Source: UBA668 sp963720695
Lineage (GTDB): Bacteria; Actinomycetota; Acidimicrobiia; Acidimicrobiales; Ilumatobacteraceae
Assembly (NCBI GenBank): GCA_963720695.1
Contig: CAVRGG010000004.1
Span: 806,001 to 870,000 of the forward strand
Direction of reading: 5' to 3'
Length of the DNA stretch: 64,000 nucleotides
Under the pieces are notes generated by a model, which saw only the letters and a list, made by a program, of their open reading frames with translations, was not told the DNA's origin and searched no databases. Below, in pieces: positions 8,528-16,228 of this stretch (its first letter is position 1; every line of letters starts with the position of its first letter). The translations under genes and the position numbers were made by a program.

Positions 8528-10045
8528 GTGCCCGGCCGCGAACACACGCTCATCTCGGTGTGGACGGACCACTCGCCGGAGGCGCAGCTCGCGGCCCAGC
8601 CACGGCACGACATCCTCACCGAGGCGCGCGCCGACGACGGATCGTTCGTGCAGGCTCACGGCCCGTTTCGCCGCTATCGCCGAACGCTCGTGGCGAGCCT
8701 CGACGATGACGCCGGCACGGTCACGGAGACGATCACCTACCGGCTGAGCATCCCCTGGTTCGGATTCCTGTTCGCACTCCCGATGCGCCACGCACTCCGT
8801 CACCGCCGACCCGACGGTGCGCCGAGCCCCTGGTGGGCGCCACCGGACCAGCTCGACGAACGTCAGGCACGGACGCTCGCCCTGCTCGCGATGGCATCGG
8901 TCGCGGCGACGTTCGCCAACGCGTTGTTCACGCAGACCGCGAACTTCGCCGCCGACACGTTCGGGATCACGAACACGGGCCAGAGCGTCGGCGGCGCGAT
9001 CGTCCGACTCGGCGTGCTGTTCTCCCTGCCCTTCGCCGTGCTCGCCGACCGCCTCGGTCGCCGGCGGACGATCGTGCTCACCGCCTGGCTCGCGCCGCTG
9101 TTGTGCGCGATGGGCACCTTCGCCCCCAACTTCTGGGTGCTCGTCGCCACGCAGACCATCGGGCGGCCGATGGGGATCGCCCTGGCGATGCTCGCCGCCA
9201 TCGCAGCCGCCGAGGACATGCCGCGCAACAGCCGCGCGTACGCCGTCAGCGTCCTGGCGATGTCCGCGGGCTTCGGCGCAGGTGTGGCCGTGGCCGCCCT
9301 GAAGCTGGCCGACCTCGGCAACGAGGGGTGGCGACTCGTCTACCTGCTGTCGCTGATCTGGATCCCCGTCGCCATCAGCCTGATGCGGCATCTGCTCGAG
9401 ACCCGGCGCTTCGAGACCGTGCACCGCATCGCACCGCCGCTGCACCGACGGCGGCTGCTCCTGGTGGCGACCGTGGCACTCGCGTCCAACCTCTTCGTCG
9501 CGCCGGCGTCGTTCTTCCAGAATCGGTACCTCGACGACATCCGCGGCTACAGCGCGGGCGGCATCGCGCTGTTCACGCTCACCACCGGCACGCCGGCGTC
9601 GCTCGGGTTGATCCTCGGTGGGCGGGCGGCGGACCGATTCGGGCGGCGAGCCCTGATCCTCGTCGCCACGCCGATCTCCACGGCGTTCATCGTCGGGGGG
9701 TTCGCGACACACGGGACCGTGATGTGGATCTGCTCGCTCATGGGCGGGTTCAGCGCGGCGCTGGCATTTCCCGCCTATGCGGTCTACCGCGCGGAGATGT
9801 TCCCGACCGGCAACCGAGGGCGAGCGAACGGCCTCATCACCACGACGGCCCTCCTCAGCGGAAGCGTCGGCATCCTGCTGGTCGGGTATCTGCGCGATCG
9901 CGGCCTCAGCTTCGGCGAGGTCATCGGGCTCGTGGCCATCGGCCAACTCGTCGCCGCCGCGCTCGCGTTCCGCTTCTACCCCGAGACCGCCCACCTCGAG
10001 CTCGAGCAGCTCAACCCGGAGGACCCGGTGATCTCAGAGCGCTGA
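8528..10045 (+). CDS. MFS transporter with a soluble N-terminal extension
   Basis: Major facilitator of 505 residues. The first ~85 residues are soluble and contain GPFRRYRRT and TYRLSIPWFGFLFALP. About twelve hydrophobic segments follow, with the loop-2/3 signature LADRLGRRRTIV in the first half and a matching GGRAADRFGRRALI in the second, as in sugar/proton-type or drug-type MFS proteins. The substrate is not predictable. The GTG start at 8528 is chosen for its upstream TAGCCT; the reading from 8450 would place the coding region in the repeat element. The last 12 bases overlap the convergent alpha/beta hydrolase gene. Confidence 0.82.
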   Translation: MPGREHTLISVWTDHSPEAQLAAQPRHDILTEARADDGSFVQAHGPFRRYRRTLVASLDDDAGTVTETITYRLSIPWFGFLFALPMRHALRHRRPDGAPSPWWAPPDQLDERQARTLALLAMASVAATFANALFTQTANFAADTFGITNTGQSVGGAIVRLGVLFSLPFAVLADRLGRRRTIVLTAWLAPLLCAMGTFAPNFWVLVATQTIGRPMGIALAMLAAIAAAEDMPRNSRAYAVSVLAMSAGFGAGVAVAALKLADLGNEGWRLVYLLSLIWIPVAISLMRHLLETRRFETVHRIAPPLHRRRLLLVATVALASNLFVAPASFFQNRYLDDIRGYSAGGIALFTLTTGTPASLGLILGGRAADRFGRRALILVATPISTAFIVGGFATHGTVMWICSLMGGFSAALAFPAYAVYRAEMFPTGNRGRANGLITTTALLSGSVGILLVGYLRDRGLSFGEVIGLVAIGQLVAAALAFRFYPETAHLELEQLNPEDPVISER

Positions 10046-10585
10046 GATCCACGACGCGACGAGTGCTGCGATGCGGTCGTCGCAGCCCTTGAGATCGTGC
10101 CCCTTGCCGTCGAACCACTCGTGAGTGACCGGTCCCGGAATCGTTGCCGTCCACCGGGTGAGCTCCTCGGGGGTGCCGAACGCATCCTTGGTGCCGGAGA
10201 TGAACAGACACGGCACGTGGATGTTCGGGAGGTGCTCGATGCGCAGCTTCTCGGGTTTGCCAGGCGGGTGCAGCGGATAGCAGATGAGGACGAGACCGCG
10301 GGCGGGCAACGGATCCTCGGCGTCGGCCACGACCATCGAGCACATCCGGCCTCCCATCGACCGGCCGCCGAGGATCAAGGACGGGTCGGTGGCGAGCAGT
10401 GGCTGGGCTTCGTCGCGCACCGCCTGCAGCAGGACCGGCGCCCGGTCGGGCGCCTTGCGACCGGCCTTCCGGTAGGGGAAATCGGCGCGCACGGTCGCCA
10501 TCGGTGCGACCGCCTCCTCGATGGCGACCAGGCTGGCGTGGGTGCGCGAACTCCCGGCGCCGGGGAACAGCAGCAGCTGGGTCAC
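10034..10585 (-). CDS. Small alpha/beta hydrolase (KANL3/Tex30-like)
   Basis: Predicted serine hydrolase of 183 residues with a minimal alpha/beta fold. The nucleophile elbow is GRSMGGRM, the acid lies in SGTKDAFG and the base in GKGHDL. It begins TQLLLFPGAG, the oxyanion strand-turn of dienelactone-hydrolase-like proteins. The GTG start at 10585 overlaps the stop of the J-domain gene as GTGA; the longer frame is Arg-rich and out of phase. It is the last gene of a four-gene operon. The substrate is unknown. Confidence 0.85.
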   Translation of the reverse strand: MTQLLLFPGAGSSRTHASLVAIEEAVAPMATVRADFPYRKAGRKAPDRAPVLLQAVRDEAQPLLATDPSLILGGRSMGGRMCSMVVADAEDPLPARGLVLICYPLHPPGKPEKLRIEHLPNIHVPCLFISGTKDAFGTPEELTRWTATIPGPVTHEWFDGKGHDLKGCDDRIAALVASWISAL

Positions 10586-11283
10586 GTGAGCTGTTCCAGA
10601 AGGATGCGGCGCGCCTCGCCGAGCCGCTCGATGACGTGCCCTGCCTCCGAGTCGTCGCCGCCGTGATCCGGATGAGCGGCGCGCAACCGCGAACGGAACC
10701 TCGTCATCACGTCGTTCTTGGTGACCTTCACGGTGCCCATCGGAAAGCCGAGCAGGTCGAGTGCCCACGCCCGCGGATCGCTGATGCCGACGAGGTCAGA
10801 TCGGCTGACGCCGGTGATGTCGGCGACGAACGACGGCCCGATGGGGCCATGCCAGCGCATGGCTCGATGGAGCACGGGCGCGACCTGTCGACGGATGTCG
10901 GCGTTGAACCGCTCGAGCGCGTAGACCGCACCGAGCACCTGCGACAACGGCCGCCCCATGGAATGCAGGTCGAACTCGACGTGATCGGCGTCGCCCACCA
11001 GTTGATGGACGCTCGCCGCGAGGCCGTGGCGGTCGACCTGGTAGCGATGCTGCAGGCGCGGCTGCACGATGCGGTCACCGCGGGCGACCTGATCGATGAG
11101 GCGACTGAGATCGGGCCAGAGCTCGTCGTCGACGTTCGGCAGGTAGGCGGCGACCACCGCGGCCAGGAGGACACCGCCCAGTCCGGGCGCCGGATCACTG
11201 GGCAGCACGAGGTGCCCGAGCGCGACGCGGCGCGTCGGCGTGACCGGTCTCGTGTGCCAGATCTGCAGTTCGGCCAACAACAT
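10582..11283 (-). CDS. Protein with C-terminal J-domain-like segment
   Basis: Protein of 233 residues. The N-terminal ~165 residues are not a family I recognise. The C-terminal ~60 residues resemble a DnaJ J domain: VTKNDVMTRFRSRLRAAHPD with the HPD tripeptide, then an acidic turn and helix EAGHVIERLGEARRILL. HPD stimulates DnaK-type ATPases, so it may be a specialised Hsp70 co-chaperone. The start is the ATG giving MLLAELQIW, which clears the upstream gene's stop by 16 bases. It overlaps the downstream hydrolase by 4 bases. Confidence 0.72.
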   Translation of the reverse strand: MLLAELQIWHTRPVTPTRRVALGHLVLPSDPAPGLGGVLLAAVVAAYLPNVDDELWPDLSRLIDQVARGDRIVQPRLQHRYQVDRHGLAASVHQLVGDADHVEFDLHSMGRPLSQVLGAVYALERFNADIRRQVAPVLHRAMRWHGPIGPSFVADITGVSRSDLVGISDPRAWALDLLGFPMGTVKVTKNDVMTRFRSRLRAAHPDHGGDDSEAGHVIERLGEARRILLEQLT

Positions 11284-11299
11284 CGGTTCGTGGACCGCG

Positions 11300-12094
11300 T
11301 CAGATGTAGGGCCGGAGGAGATCGTGCAACTCCTCGGCGATGAGCATCGCACCCTCGTGATCCGGCACGTCCTCGTCGACCAAGGCACCCGCCAGGTCGT
11401 CGGCGAGCTCGCACGACCGCTGCCACAGCCGCACGTCGACGCCGTACGGCGGGCGAGTGGGCTCGGCCAGTTCGACCGCGGCGAGGAGCTGCTCGAGGCC
11501 GTCGGCGTCGAGCGGGTTCCGCTTGAGCCGCTCTCCGGCGAGGAAGAACGTCGTCAAGGTTTCGAAGGGCAGTCGATCTTCGTCGGCGTGAGCGTCGTCG
11601 TCGTCGGCCTCGATCTCCGCCGCCTCGCCCGCCTCGATGAGATCGAGCAATGACTCCACGACCGCCTCGTCGGAGGTGTGCACGAGCATCACGGCAGACT
11701 CCCAGCGGTGGGGGTGGCCCTGCAGGGTGAGTGCACGCTCGAGCGCATCGCGGTCGTCGCCCGGCCAGTCGGTCAGGTCGTATTCGGTGGTCGGCACGTC
11801 CTCGCCGATGTCGACAGGCTCGACCCCGGTGTCATCGCCGGGCTGGCCGAGTGGAGAGGGGTCGAGATCGGTCTCGTAGGTGATGCCCAACCGCGCCTCG
11901 ACCGCGTTGATGATGCCGTCGACCTGCGACTCGACGGCCTCGGGCACGACCAGTTCGGCACCCTCCCACGCGTGCGGGATCTCTGCCTCGGCCAGGTCGG
12001 ACGCGAGCTCGGCCTGCTGGTCGAACGACCACATCGCCAGGTCGTAGAGCACCTTCGTGGCATCGGGATCGTTGGGATTCCAGTCGTCGGTCAC
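11300..12094 (-). CDS. Acidic protein with an internal duplication, function unknown
   Basis: Strongly acidic cytoplasmic protein of 264 residues. Two related segments are visible: one near the N-terminus with LAEAEIPHAWEGAELVV and a second near the middle with TLQGHPHRWESAVMLVH, each followed by an acidic helix (AVESQVDGIIN, AVVESLLDLI). The pattern resembles the DUF2007-type small alpha/beta domain that occurs as 'signal transducing' modules, but I am not sure. The GTG start at 12094 overlaps the S9 peptidase stop (GTGA). The last ~100 residues are helical with no motif I recognise. Confidence 0.7.
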   Translation of the reverse strand: MTDDWNPNDPDATKVLYDLAMWSFDQQAELASDLAEAEIPHAWEGAELVVPEAVESQVDGIINAVEARLGITYETDLDPSPLGQPGDDTGVEPVDIGEDVPTTEYDLTDWPGDDRDALERALTLQGHPHRWESAVMLVHTSDEAVVESLLDLIEAGEAAEIEADDDDAHADEDRLPFETLTTFFLAGERLKRNPLDADGLEQLLAAVELAEPTRPPYGVDVRLWQRSCELADDLAGALVDEDVPDHEGAMLIAEELHDLLRPYI

Positions 12095-13908
12095 GACCGC
12101 GACGCTATCCGCACATGGTGCGCGAGGAACCCTTCAACCCGCTCATATTCGTCGAGCTGGTTCGCCGGCTGCCGGAAGCCATGACCCTCGCCGGCGTACA
12201 CGTGGACCTTCACATCGCCTCCTGCGGCGCGCACCCGTTCGGCGAACACCAGGCTCTGGGCCAGTGGCACCACGGGGTCCACATCGCCGTGCAGCAGCAG
12301 CAACGGCGTCGTCGTGAATGCGTCGGTGTGGAAGGCGGGTGACCGCAACTGGGCAAGCTCGAGGTGCTCGGGGAGAGGACCCACCAACGAGTCGGTGTAA
12401 TGGCGTTCGAATCGATGGCTGCGCTCGGCGAGGTCGGCGAGGTCCGTGACGGGATAGGCGACGACGGCAGCGGCCACCCGGTCGGGCGCGCGTCGCACGA
12501 CGCCCAGCGCGGTGAAGCCTCCCGCAGAACCACCCATCACCACCGTGGTCGACGGCGCGCCCAGCCCGTGCGCGTGAGCCCACTCGATGACCGACACCGT
12601 GTCGGTCACATCGAGTTCGCCCCACCGTCCGCGCAGTGCCTGCTGGTAGGCGCGCCCGTGACCGGTCGAGCCCCGATGATCCGGCACCACGATGTTCCAG
12701 CCCCGGGACCGCCAGAACGCGAACCGGGGCATGAACGTGACCTGCCACTGGTCGGTGGGACCACCGTGCAACCAGACGATGAGCCCATGGGCCGAGACGT
12801 CGTCGTGTGCGGCGGCGGTCGCCCCTGCTCGGTAGATGCGCGCGTGGACGAGTCCTCGCTCGGCGGGGATCTCGGCGGGTTCGGGCTCGACGAGCTCTCC
12901 TGCCGACCATTCGCGACCCGCTCCGATGTCGACGATCGTGCGCTCCCAGGAACCGGTGTCGTACACCACGAGTTGTGTCGGGGTCACCGCCCCGCTGCGC
13001 AGCGCGGCGAGTCGATCGCCCTGCCACGACAGCTGACCGTGCACCCCTCGCCCCACTTCGTGGACACGACCGGTGGCGATCTCGACGACGCACAGGCGGC
13101 CGAACCCACGCTCGTTCCGGGTGAACGCCATGCGCGTCCCGTCGGGCGACCACGCGAAGGAGCACTGCCCTGGGCCCCAGGTGGGTCCGGCGTGCTCGAA
13201 CGGCTCATCGACCAGCGGGTGTTCGTCGAGGTGGAGGTTGAGCCACCCGCGGTCGTCTCGCACGGAGACGCGACGACCATCGGGCATGCGCCGCGGTTGC
13301 TGGAGGGCGCCGACGGGAACCGTGGTCGTGCGACGACCGTCGTGGATCGACAGGGTGCGGACGACCGTGTGGTCCCACGGCATGTCGGGCACGTTCCATG
13401 CCACCCACTCCACCGATGCACCGTCCGGGGACCACGCCGGGTCCATGCAGAAGTCGTCGGTGCCGGCCTCCGACGCGTCGATCCGTCGACCCTTACCGGT
13501 GCGAAGGTCGACGAGGTGGACCTCGGCAAGGTCGATGACGTACGCGACGGACGACCCGTCGGGCGCGACGCTCGGCGAGACCGCACTGCGATCCGGGCCG
13601 TGCGCGGTGAGCCGGTGAGCCGCACCTCCGTCGAGTCCCTGCGCCCACAGGTTGCCGTCGGCCCCGACGTACACCACACCCGACGCGTCGGCAGACAGGC
13701 ACCACGACCCTCCGCCCATTCCCCGAGCCGGACGGAGACCCGGCGACGTGGCCAGTCGACGTGTGGGCGCACCGTCGAGGTGGTGGACCTCGAGCCAGGC
13801 ATCTCCACCCGAGCTCACCCCGACCACCACGGCGTCCGCGGCGGGCAGCAGACGCGGCTCGGACAGCTCGCGCGTCGACAGACAACGGTCCGCAGGGATG
13901 ACAGTCAC
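12091..13908 (-). CDS. S9 family prolyl-oligopeptidase-like peptidase
   Basis: Serine peptidase of 605 residues. The N-terminal ~340 residues are a WD/TolB-like beta-propeller (AWSPDGTRMAFTRN, PAWSPDGASVEW) and the C-terminal ~250 an alpha/beta hydrolase domain. The triad residues are visible: Ser in GGSAGGFTALG, Asp in HGDVDPVVP and His in GEGHGFR. This matches acylaminoacyl-peptidase/dipeptidyl-peptidase relatives acting on short peptides. No signal peptide is seen, so it is probably cytoplasmic. The GTG at 13908 is chosen because TAGCGT lies seven bases upstream. First gene of an operon with the two-repeat acidic protein, J-domain protein and hydrolase. Confidence 0.9.
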   Translation of the reverse strand: MTVIPADRCLSTRELSEPRLLPAADAVVVGVSSGGDAWLEVHHLDGAPTRRLATSPGLRPARGMGGGSWCLSADASGVVYVGADGNLWAQGLDGGAAHRLTAHGPDRSAVSPSVAPDGSSVAYVIDLAEVHLVDLRTGKGRRIDASEAGTDDFCMDPAWSPDGASVEWVAWNVPDMPWDHTVVRTLSIHDGRRTTTVPVGALQQPRRMPDGRRVSVRDDRGWLNLHLDEHPLVDEPFEHAGPTWGPGQCSFAWSPDGTRMAFTRNERGFGRLCVVEIATGRVHEVGRGVHGQLSWQGDRLAALRSGAVTPTQLVVYDTGSWERTIVDIGAGREWSAGELVEPEPAEIPAERGLVHARIYRAGATAAAHDDVSAHGLIVWLHGGPTDQWQVTFMPRFAFWRSRGWNIVVPDHRGSTGHGRAYQQALRGRWGELDVTDTVSVIEWAHAHGLGAPSTTVVMGGSAGGFTALGVVRRAPDRVAAAVVAYPVTDLADLAERSHRFERHYTDSLVGPLPEHLELAQLRSPAFHTDAFTTTPLLLLHGDVDPVVPLAQSLVFAERVRAAGGDVKVHVYAGEGHGFRQPANQLDEYERVEGFLAHHVRIASRS

Positions 13909-13915
13909 CGATCGA

Positions 13916-13921
13916 ACGCTA
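13916..13921 (-). promoter_or_regulatory. -10 hexamer, probable leaderless promoter of the S9 peptidase operon
   Basis: TAGCGT on the minus strand, seven bases before the GTG at 13908. Confidence 0.5.
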
Positions 13922-14006
13922 ACGCGACGCGTAATTCGTTCGACAGCCGTCGTGCGCATGTGTCACCGTGTGCCGTCCGACGTTCGAGCCGAGAGGAGGT
14001 GCCCCC

Positions 14007-14090
14007 ATGTTGCAGTTGACCGCGATCCCCACGACCACGATCCCCGCCGCTGGCGCGCGCCACATCGGTCGCGTCTCGGCCGCCGGTTGA
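14007..14090 (+). CDS. Possible 27-residue peptide with a strong ribosome-binding site
   Basis: A tiny ORF (MLQLTAIPTTTI...VSAAG) preceded by GAGAGGAGGT, an almost perfect Shine-Dalgarno sequence five bases before the ATG. That is notable because many leading genes here have no leader. It lies in the ~500-base gap between the divergent S9 peptidase and glpX genes. The peptide has no motif I know. It could be a leader peptide controlling the following small ORF, or chance. Evidence is the RBS alone. Confidence 0.35.
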   Translation: MLQLTAIPTTTIPAAGARHIGRVSAAG

Positions 14091-14214
14091 CCCGAACGGG
14101 TCCCGACGACATCTGTTCCCCGGTTCGTGCCACCGCACGGCCAGACGCCTTCGACGCGTCACCCATTCCCACCCGCCCGACCGCACACGGTCGGCATCCC
14201 TGAAGGAGCCACTC

Positions 14215-14346
14215 ATGTGGAATCACCCCAACCTGTACCGTCAGCTGACCCTCGACCGTCACGACCAGATCCGCCGCCAACGCGAGCGGACCCGCCTGCG
14301 TCGTGAGATTCGCAAGGATCACCAGACGGTGCATCGAATGCCATAG
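14215..14346 (+). CDS. 43-residue basic protein, unknown
   Basis: Small ORF preceded by GAAGGAG, six bases before the ATG. The product begins MWNHPNLYRQLTLDRHDQ and continues as a strongly basic, probably helical stretch rich in Arg (about a quarter of the residues). It stops 8 bases before a perfect 10-bp hairpin that looks like its terminator, so RBS, ORF and terminator form a complete unit upstream of glpX. I know no family. It may be a small nucleic-acid- or ribosome-binding protein, inferred only from its charge. Confidence 0.55.
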   Translation: MWNHPNLYRQLTLDRHDQIRRQRERTRLRREIRKDHQTVHRMP

Positions 14347-14354
14347 ACCTGCAG

Positions 14355-14383
14355 CCCGCGCCGATCCCTGGGGTCGGCGCGGG
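14355..14383 (+). terminator. Strong hairpin after the 43-residue ORF
   Basis: Perfect 10-bp stem CCCGCGCCGA / TCGGCGCGGG with a 9-base loop. There is no T-tract, as is common in high-GC actinobacteria. It separates the small ORF from glpX. Confidence 0.6.
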
Positions 14384-14393
14384 CGGCAGGCAC

Positions 14394-14399
14394 TACGGT
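14394..14399 (+). promoter_or_regulatory. -10 hexamer, probable leaderless promoter of glpX
   Basis: TACGGT, eight bases before the ATG at 14408 and just after the preceding hairpin. Confidence 0.45.
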
Positions 14400-14407
14400 G
14401 AGCGACG

Positions 14408-15400
14408 ATGATCGCCAACTCTCAGAAGCCCGACCGCAACCTCGCCATGGAGCTCGTGCGAGTCACAGAATCGGCCGCCCTCGCCGCCTCCCGCTGGGTC
14501 GGACGAGGCGACAAGCACGGCGCCGACCGCGCCGCCGTCGATGCAATGCGAACGGTCCTCAGCACCGTTCCGATGGACGGCGTGGTCGTCATCGGCGAAG
14601 GCGAGAAGGACGAGGCGCCCATGCTGTTCAACGGCGAGATGGTCGGCGACGGCACGGCTCCGCTCACCGACGTCGCCGTGGACCCGATCGACGGCACGAC
14701 ACTGACGGCCCTCGGTCGTGCGAATGCGATCGCTGTGATCGCCGTCGGTGAACGAGGCACGATGTTCAATCCCGGCCCGTGCGTCTACATGCACAAGATC
14801 GCCGTCGGACCCGAGGCCTCCGGCGCGATCGACATCACCGCCAGCGCCACACAGAACCTCCGCTGGATCGCCAAGGCCAAAGGCGAGTCCGTGCGTGATC
14901 TCACGGTGGTCATCCTCGACCGCGCCCGACACACCGAACTGATCGCCGAGGTCCGTGCCACCGGCGCCCGTGTGAAGCTCATCACCGACGGCGACATCTT
15001 CGGCGCCATCGCCACCGGCTGGCCCGACGCCGGCGTCGACGTGCTGCTCGGTACCGGCGGCACCCCCGAGGGCGTCATCGCGGCCGCGGCGTTGAAGTGC
15101 ATGGGCGGCGAGATCCAGGGCATGCTCGCCCCTCGCTCCGACGAGGAGCGCGACGCCGCCCTCGCACTCGGCTACGACCTGTCGGCCGTGCTCACCACCG
15201 ACGACCTGGTGATGGGCGACAACTGCTTCTTCGCCGCCACCGGCGTCACCGACGGTGAGCTGCTGCGGGGCGTGCGGTACGAGCACGCCAGCGCACGCAC
15301 GCAGAGCCTCGTGATGCGATCCAAGAGCGGCACCGTACGCATGGTCGACGCCCGTCACCGCATCGACAAGCTGTCCGCGTTCGCATCCGTCGACTACTGA
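14408..15400 (+). CDS. glpX: Fructose-1,6-bisphosphatase, class II
   Basis: GlpX-type FBPase of 330 residues, the standard length, hydrolysing fructose-1,6-bisphosphate to fructose-6-phosphate in gluconeogenesis. Class II landmarks are clear: DKHGADRAAVDAMR, VVIGEGEKDEAPML (metal ligands) and VDPIDGTT, then LLGTGGTPEGVIAAAALK near residue 220. Actinobacteria generally rely on this class as their FBPase. The gene is monocistronic, bounded upstream by a hairpin and downstream by a convergent SDR gene after 9 bases. Confidence 0.97.
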   Translation: MIANSQKPDRNLAMELVRVTESAALAASRWVGRGDKHGADRAAVDAMRTVLSTVPMDGVVVIGEGEKDEAPMLFNGEMVGDGTAPLTDVAVDPIDGTTLTALGRANAIAVIAVGERGTMFNPGPCVYMHKIAVGPEASGAIDITASATQNLRWIAKAKGESVRDLTVVILDRARHTELIAEVRATGARVKLITDGDIFGAIATGWPDAGVDVLLGTGGTPEGVIAAAALKCMGGEIQGMLAPRSDEERDAALALGYDLSAVLTTDDLVMGDNCFFAATGVTDGELLRGVRYEHASARTQSLVMRSKSGTVRMVDARHRIDKLSAFASVDY

Positions 15401-15409
15401 GCCGTCACG

Positions 15410-16189
15410 TCAGCTGCGCTGGACGAGTCCACTCAGTCGACGCGCCAGCGCGCGGGGAGTGACCCCGGACGCCATCGCCAACCCCTTGTACATCGCACCC
15501 GGGACGCTGAGGGCGCGACCCTTGGCGACGTCGTCGAGACCGGCCAGCGCGACCTCGCGTGCTTCCATCCACACGAACGACGGATAGCTGGTCGCGTAGG
15601 ACTCGGTGTTGCTCACACTCTGGAACTCGGTGCGGGTGAGTCCCGGACACAGTGAGGTGACGTGCACGCCCGTGCCGCGCATCTCCTCGTGGAGGCTCTC
15701 CCCCAGGCTGGTGACGTATGCCTTCGTGGCCGCGTAGACCGCCAGACGTGGCGCCGGCTGGAAGCTCGCGACGCTGCTCACGTTGAGGAGATAGCCGCGC
15801 CCTCGCGGCACCATCGTCCCGAGAGCGGCTCGGCTGAGGCGGGTGAGTGCGGCAACGTTGAGCTGCACCTCCTGATCGAGGCGATCGGCGTCGAGGGTGT
15901 GGAAGTCGCCGGACGTGCCGAACCCGGCGTTGTTGACGACGAGGTCGATCGGCGAGGCTTCGCTCTCCACCCGCGCCACGACTGCGGAGAGCCCCTTCTT
16001 GGTCGCCAGATCAGCGGCGAGCACCTCGATGCCGGGGAAGCGCTCGGCCAGTTCGTCGAGGCGATCACGTCGGCGGGCCACCACCACCGTGGGCACGTTC
16101 GCCTCCGCCAGGAGCTCGACCATGGCGGCACCGATCCCGCTGGATGCGCCGGTGACCAGGGCCGAAGTGAAGGGGAACGAAGTCGTCAT
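15410..16189 (-). CDS. Short-chain dehydrogenase/reductase
   Basis: Classical SDR of 259 residues, NAD(P)-dependent. The nucleotide-binding motif is TGASSGIG at residues ~13-20. Arg residues after the second strand (ARRRDR) favour NADP. NNAG, the catalytic Ser in NVSSVAS and YAATK follow in order. After the active site, CPGLTRTEF matches the family. The substrate is unknown. TAGCCT lies six bases before the ATG. It is divergent from the Asp-box lipoprotein gene, with 39 bases between. Confidence 0.92.
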   Translation of the reverse strand: MTTSFPFTSALVTGASSGIGAAMVELLAEANVPTVVVARRRDRLDELAERFPGIEVLAADLATKKGLSAVVARVESEASPIDLVVNNAGFGTSGDFHTLDADRLDQEVQLNVAALTRLSRAALGTMVPRGRGYLLNVSSVASFQPAPRLAVYAATKAYVTSLGESLHEEMRGTGVHVTSLCPGLTRTEFQSVSNTESYATSYPSFVWMEAREVALAGLDDVAKGRALSVPGAMYKGLAMASGVTPRALARRLSGLVQRS

Positions 16190-16195
16190 GATCTC

Positions 16196-16201
16196 AGGCT
16201 A
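16196..16201 (-). promoter_or_regulatory. -10 hexamer, probable leaderless promoter of the SDR gene
   Basis: TAGCCT on the minus strand, six bases before the ATG at 16189. Confidence 0.5.
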
Positions 16202-16216
16202 CGGGCACGGTCGTTC

Positions 16217-16222
16217 TACGAT
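16217..16222 (+). promoter_or_regulatory. -10 hexamer, probable leaderless promoter of the Asp-box lipoprotein
   Basis: TACGAT, six bases before the GTG at 16229, back-to-back with the SDR promoter. Confidence 0.45.
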
Positions 16223-16228
16223 GTCCGG

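Noticed and set aside
15662..16228. Long plus-strand N-terminal extension of the Asp-box lipoprotein
   Set aside because: It lies entirely opposite the SDR gene; the lipoprotein signal peptide begins at the GTG at 16229.
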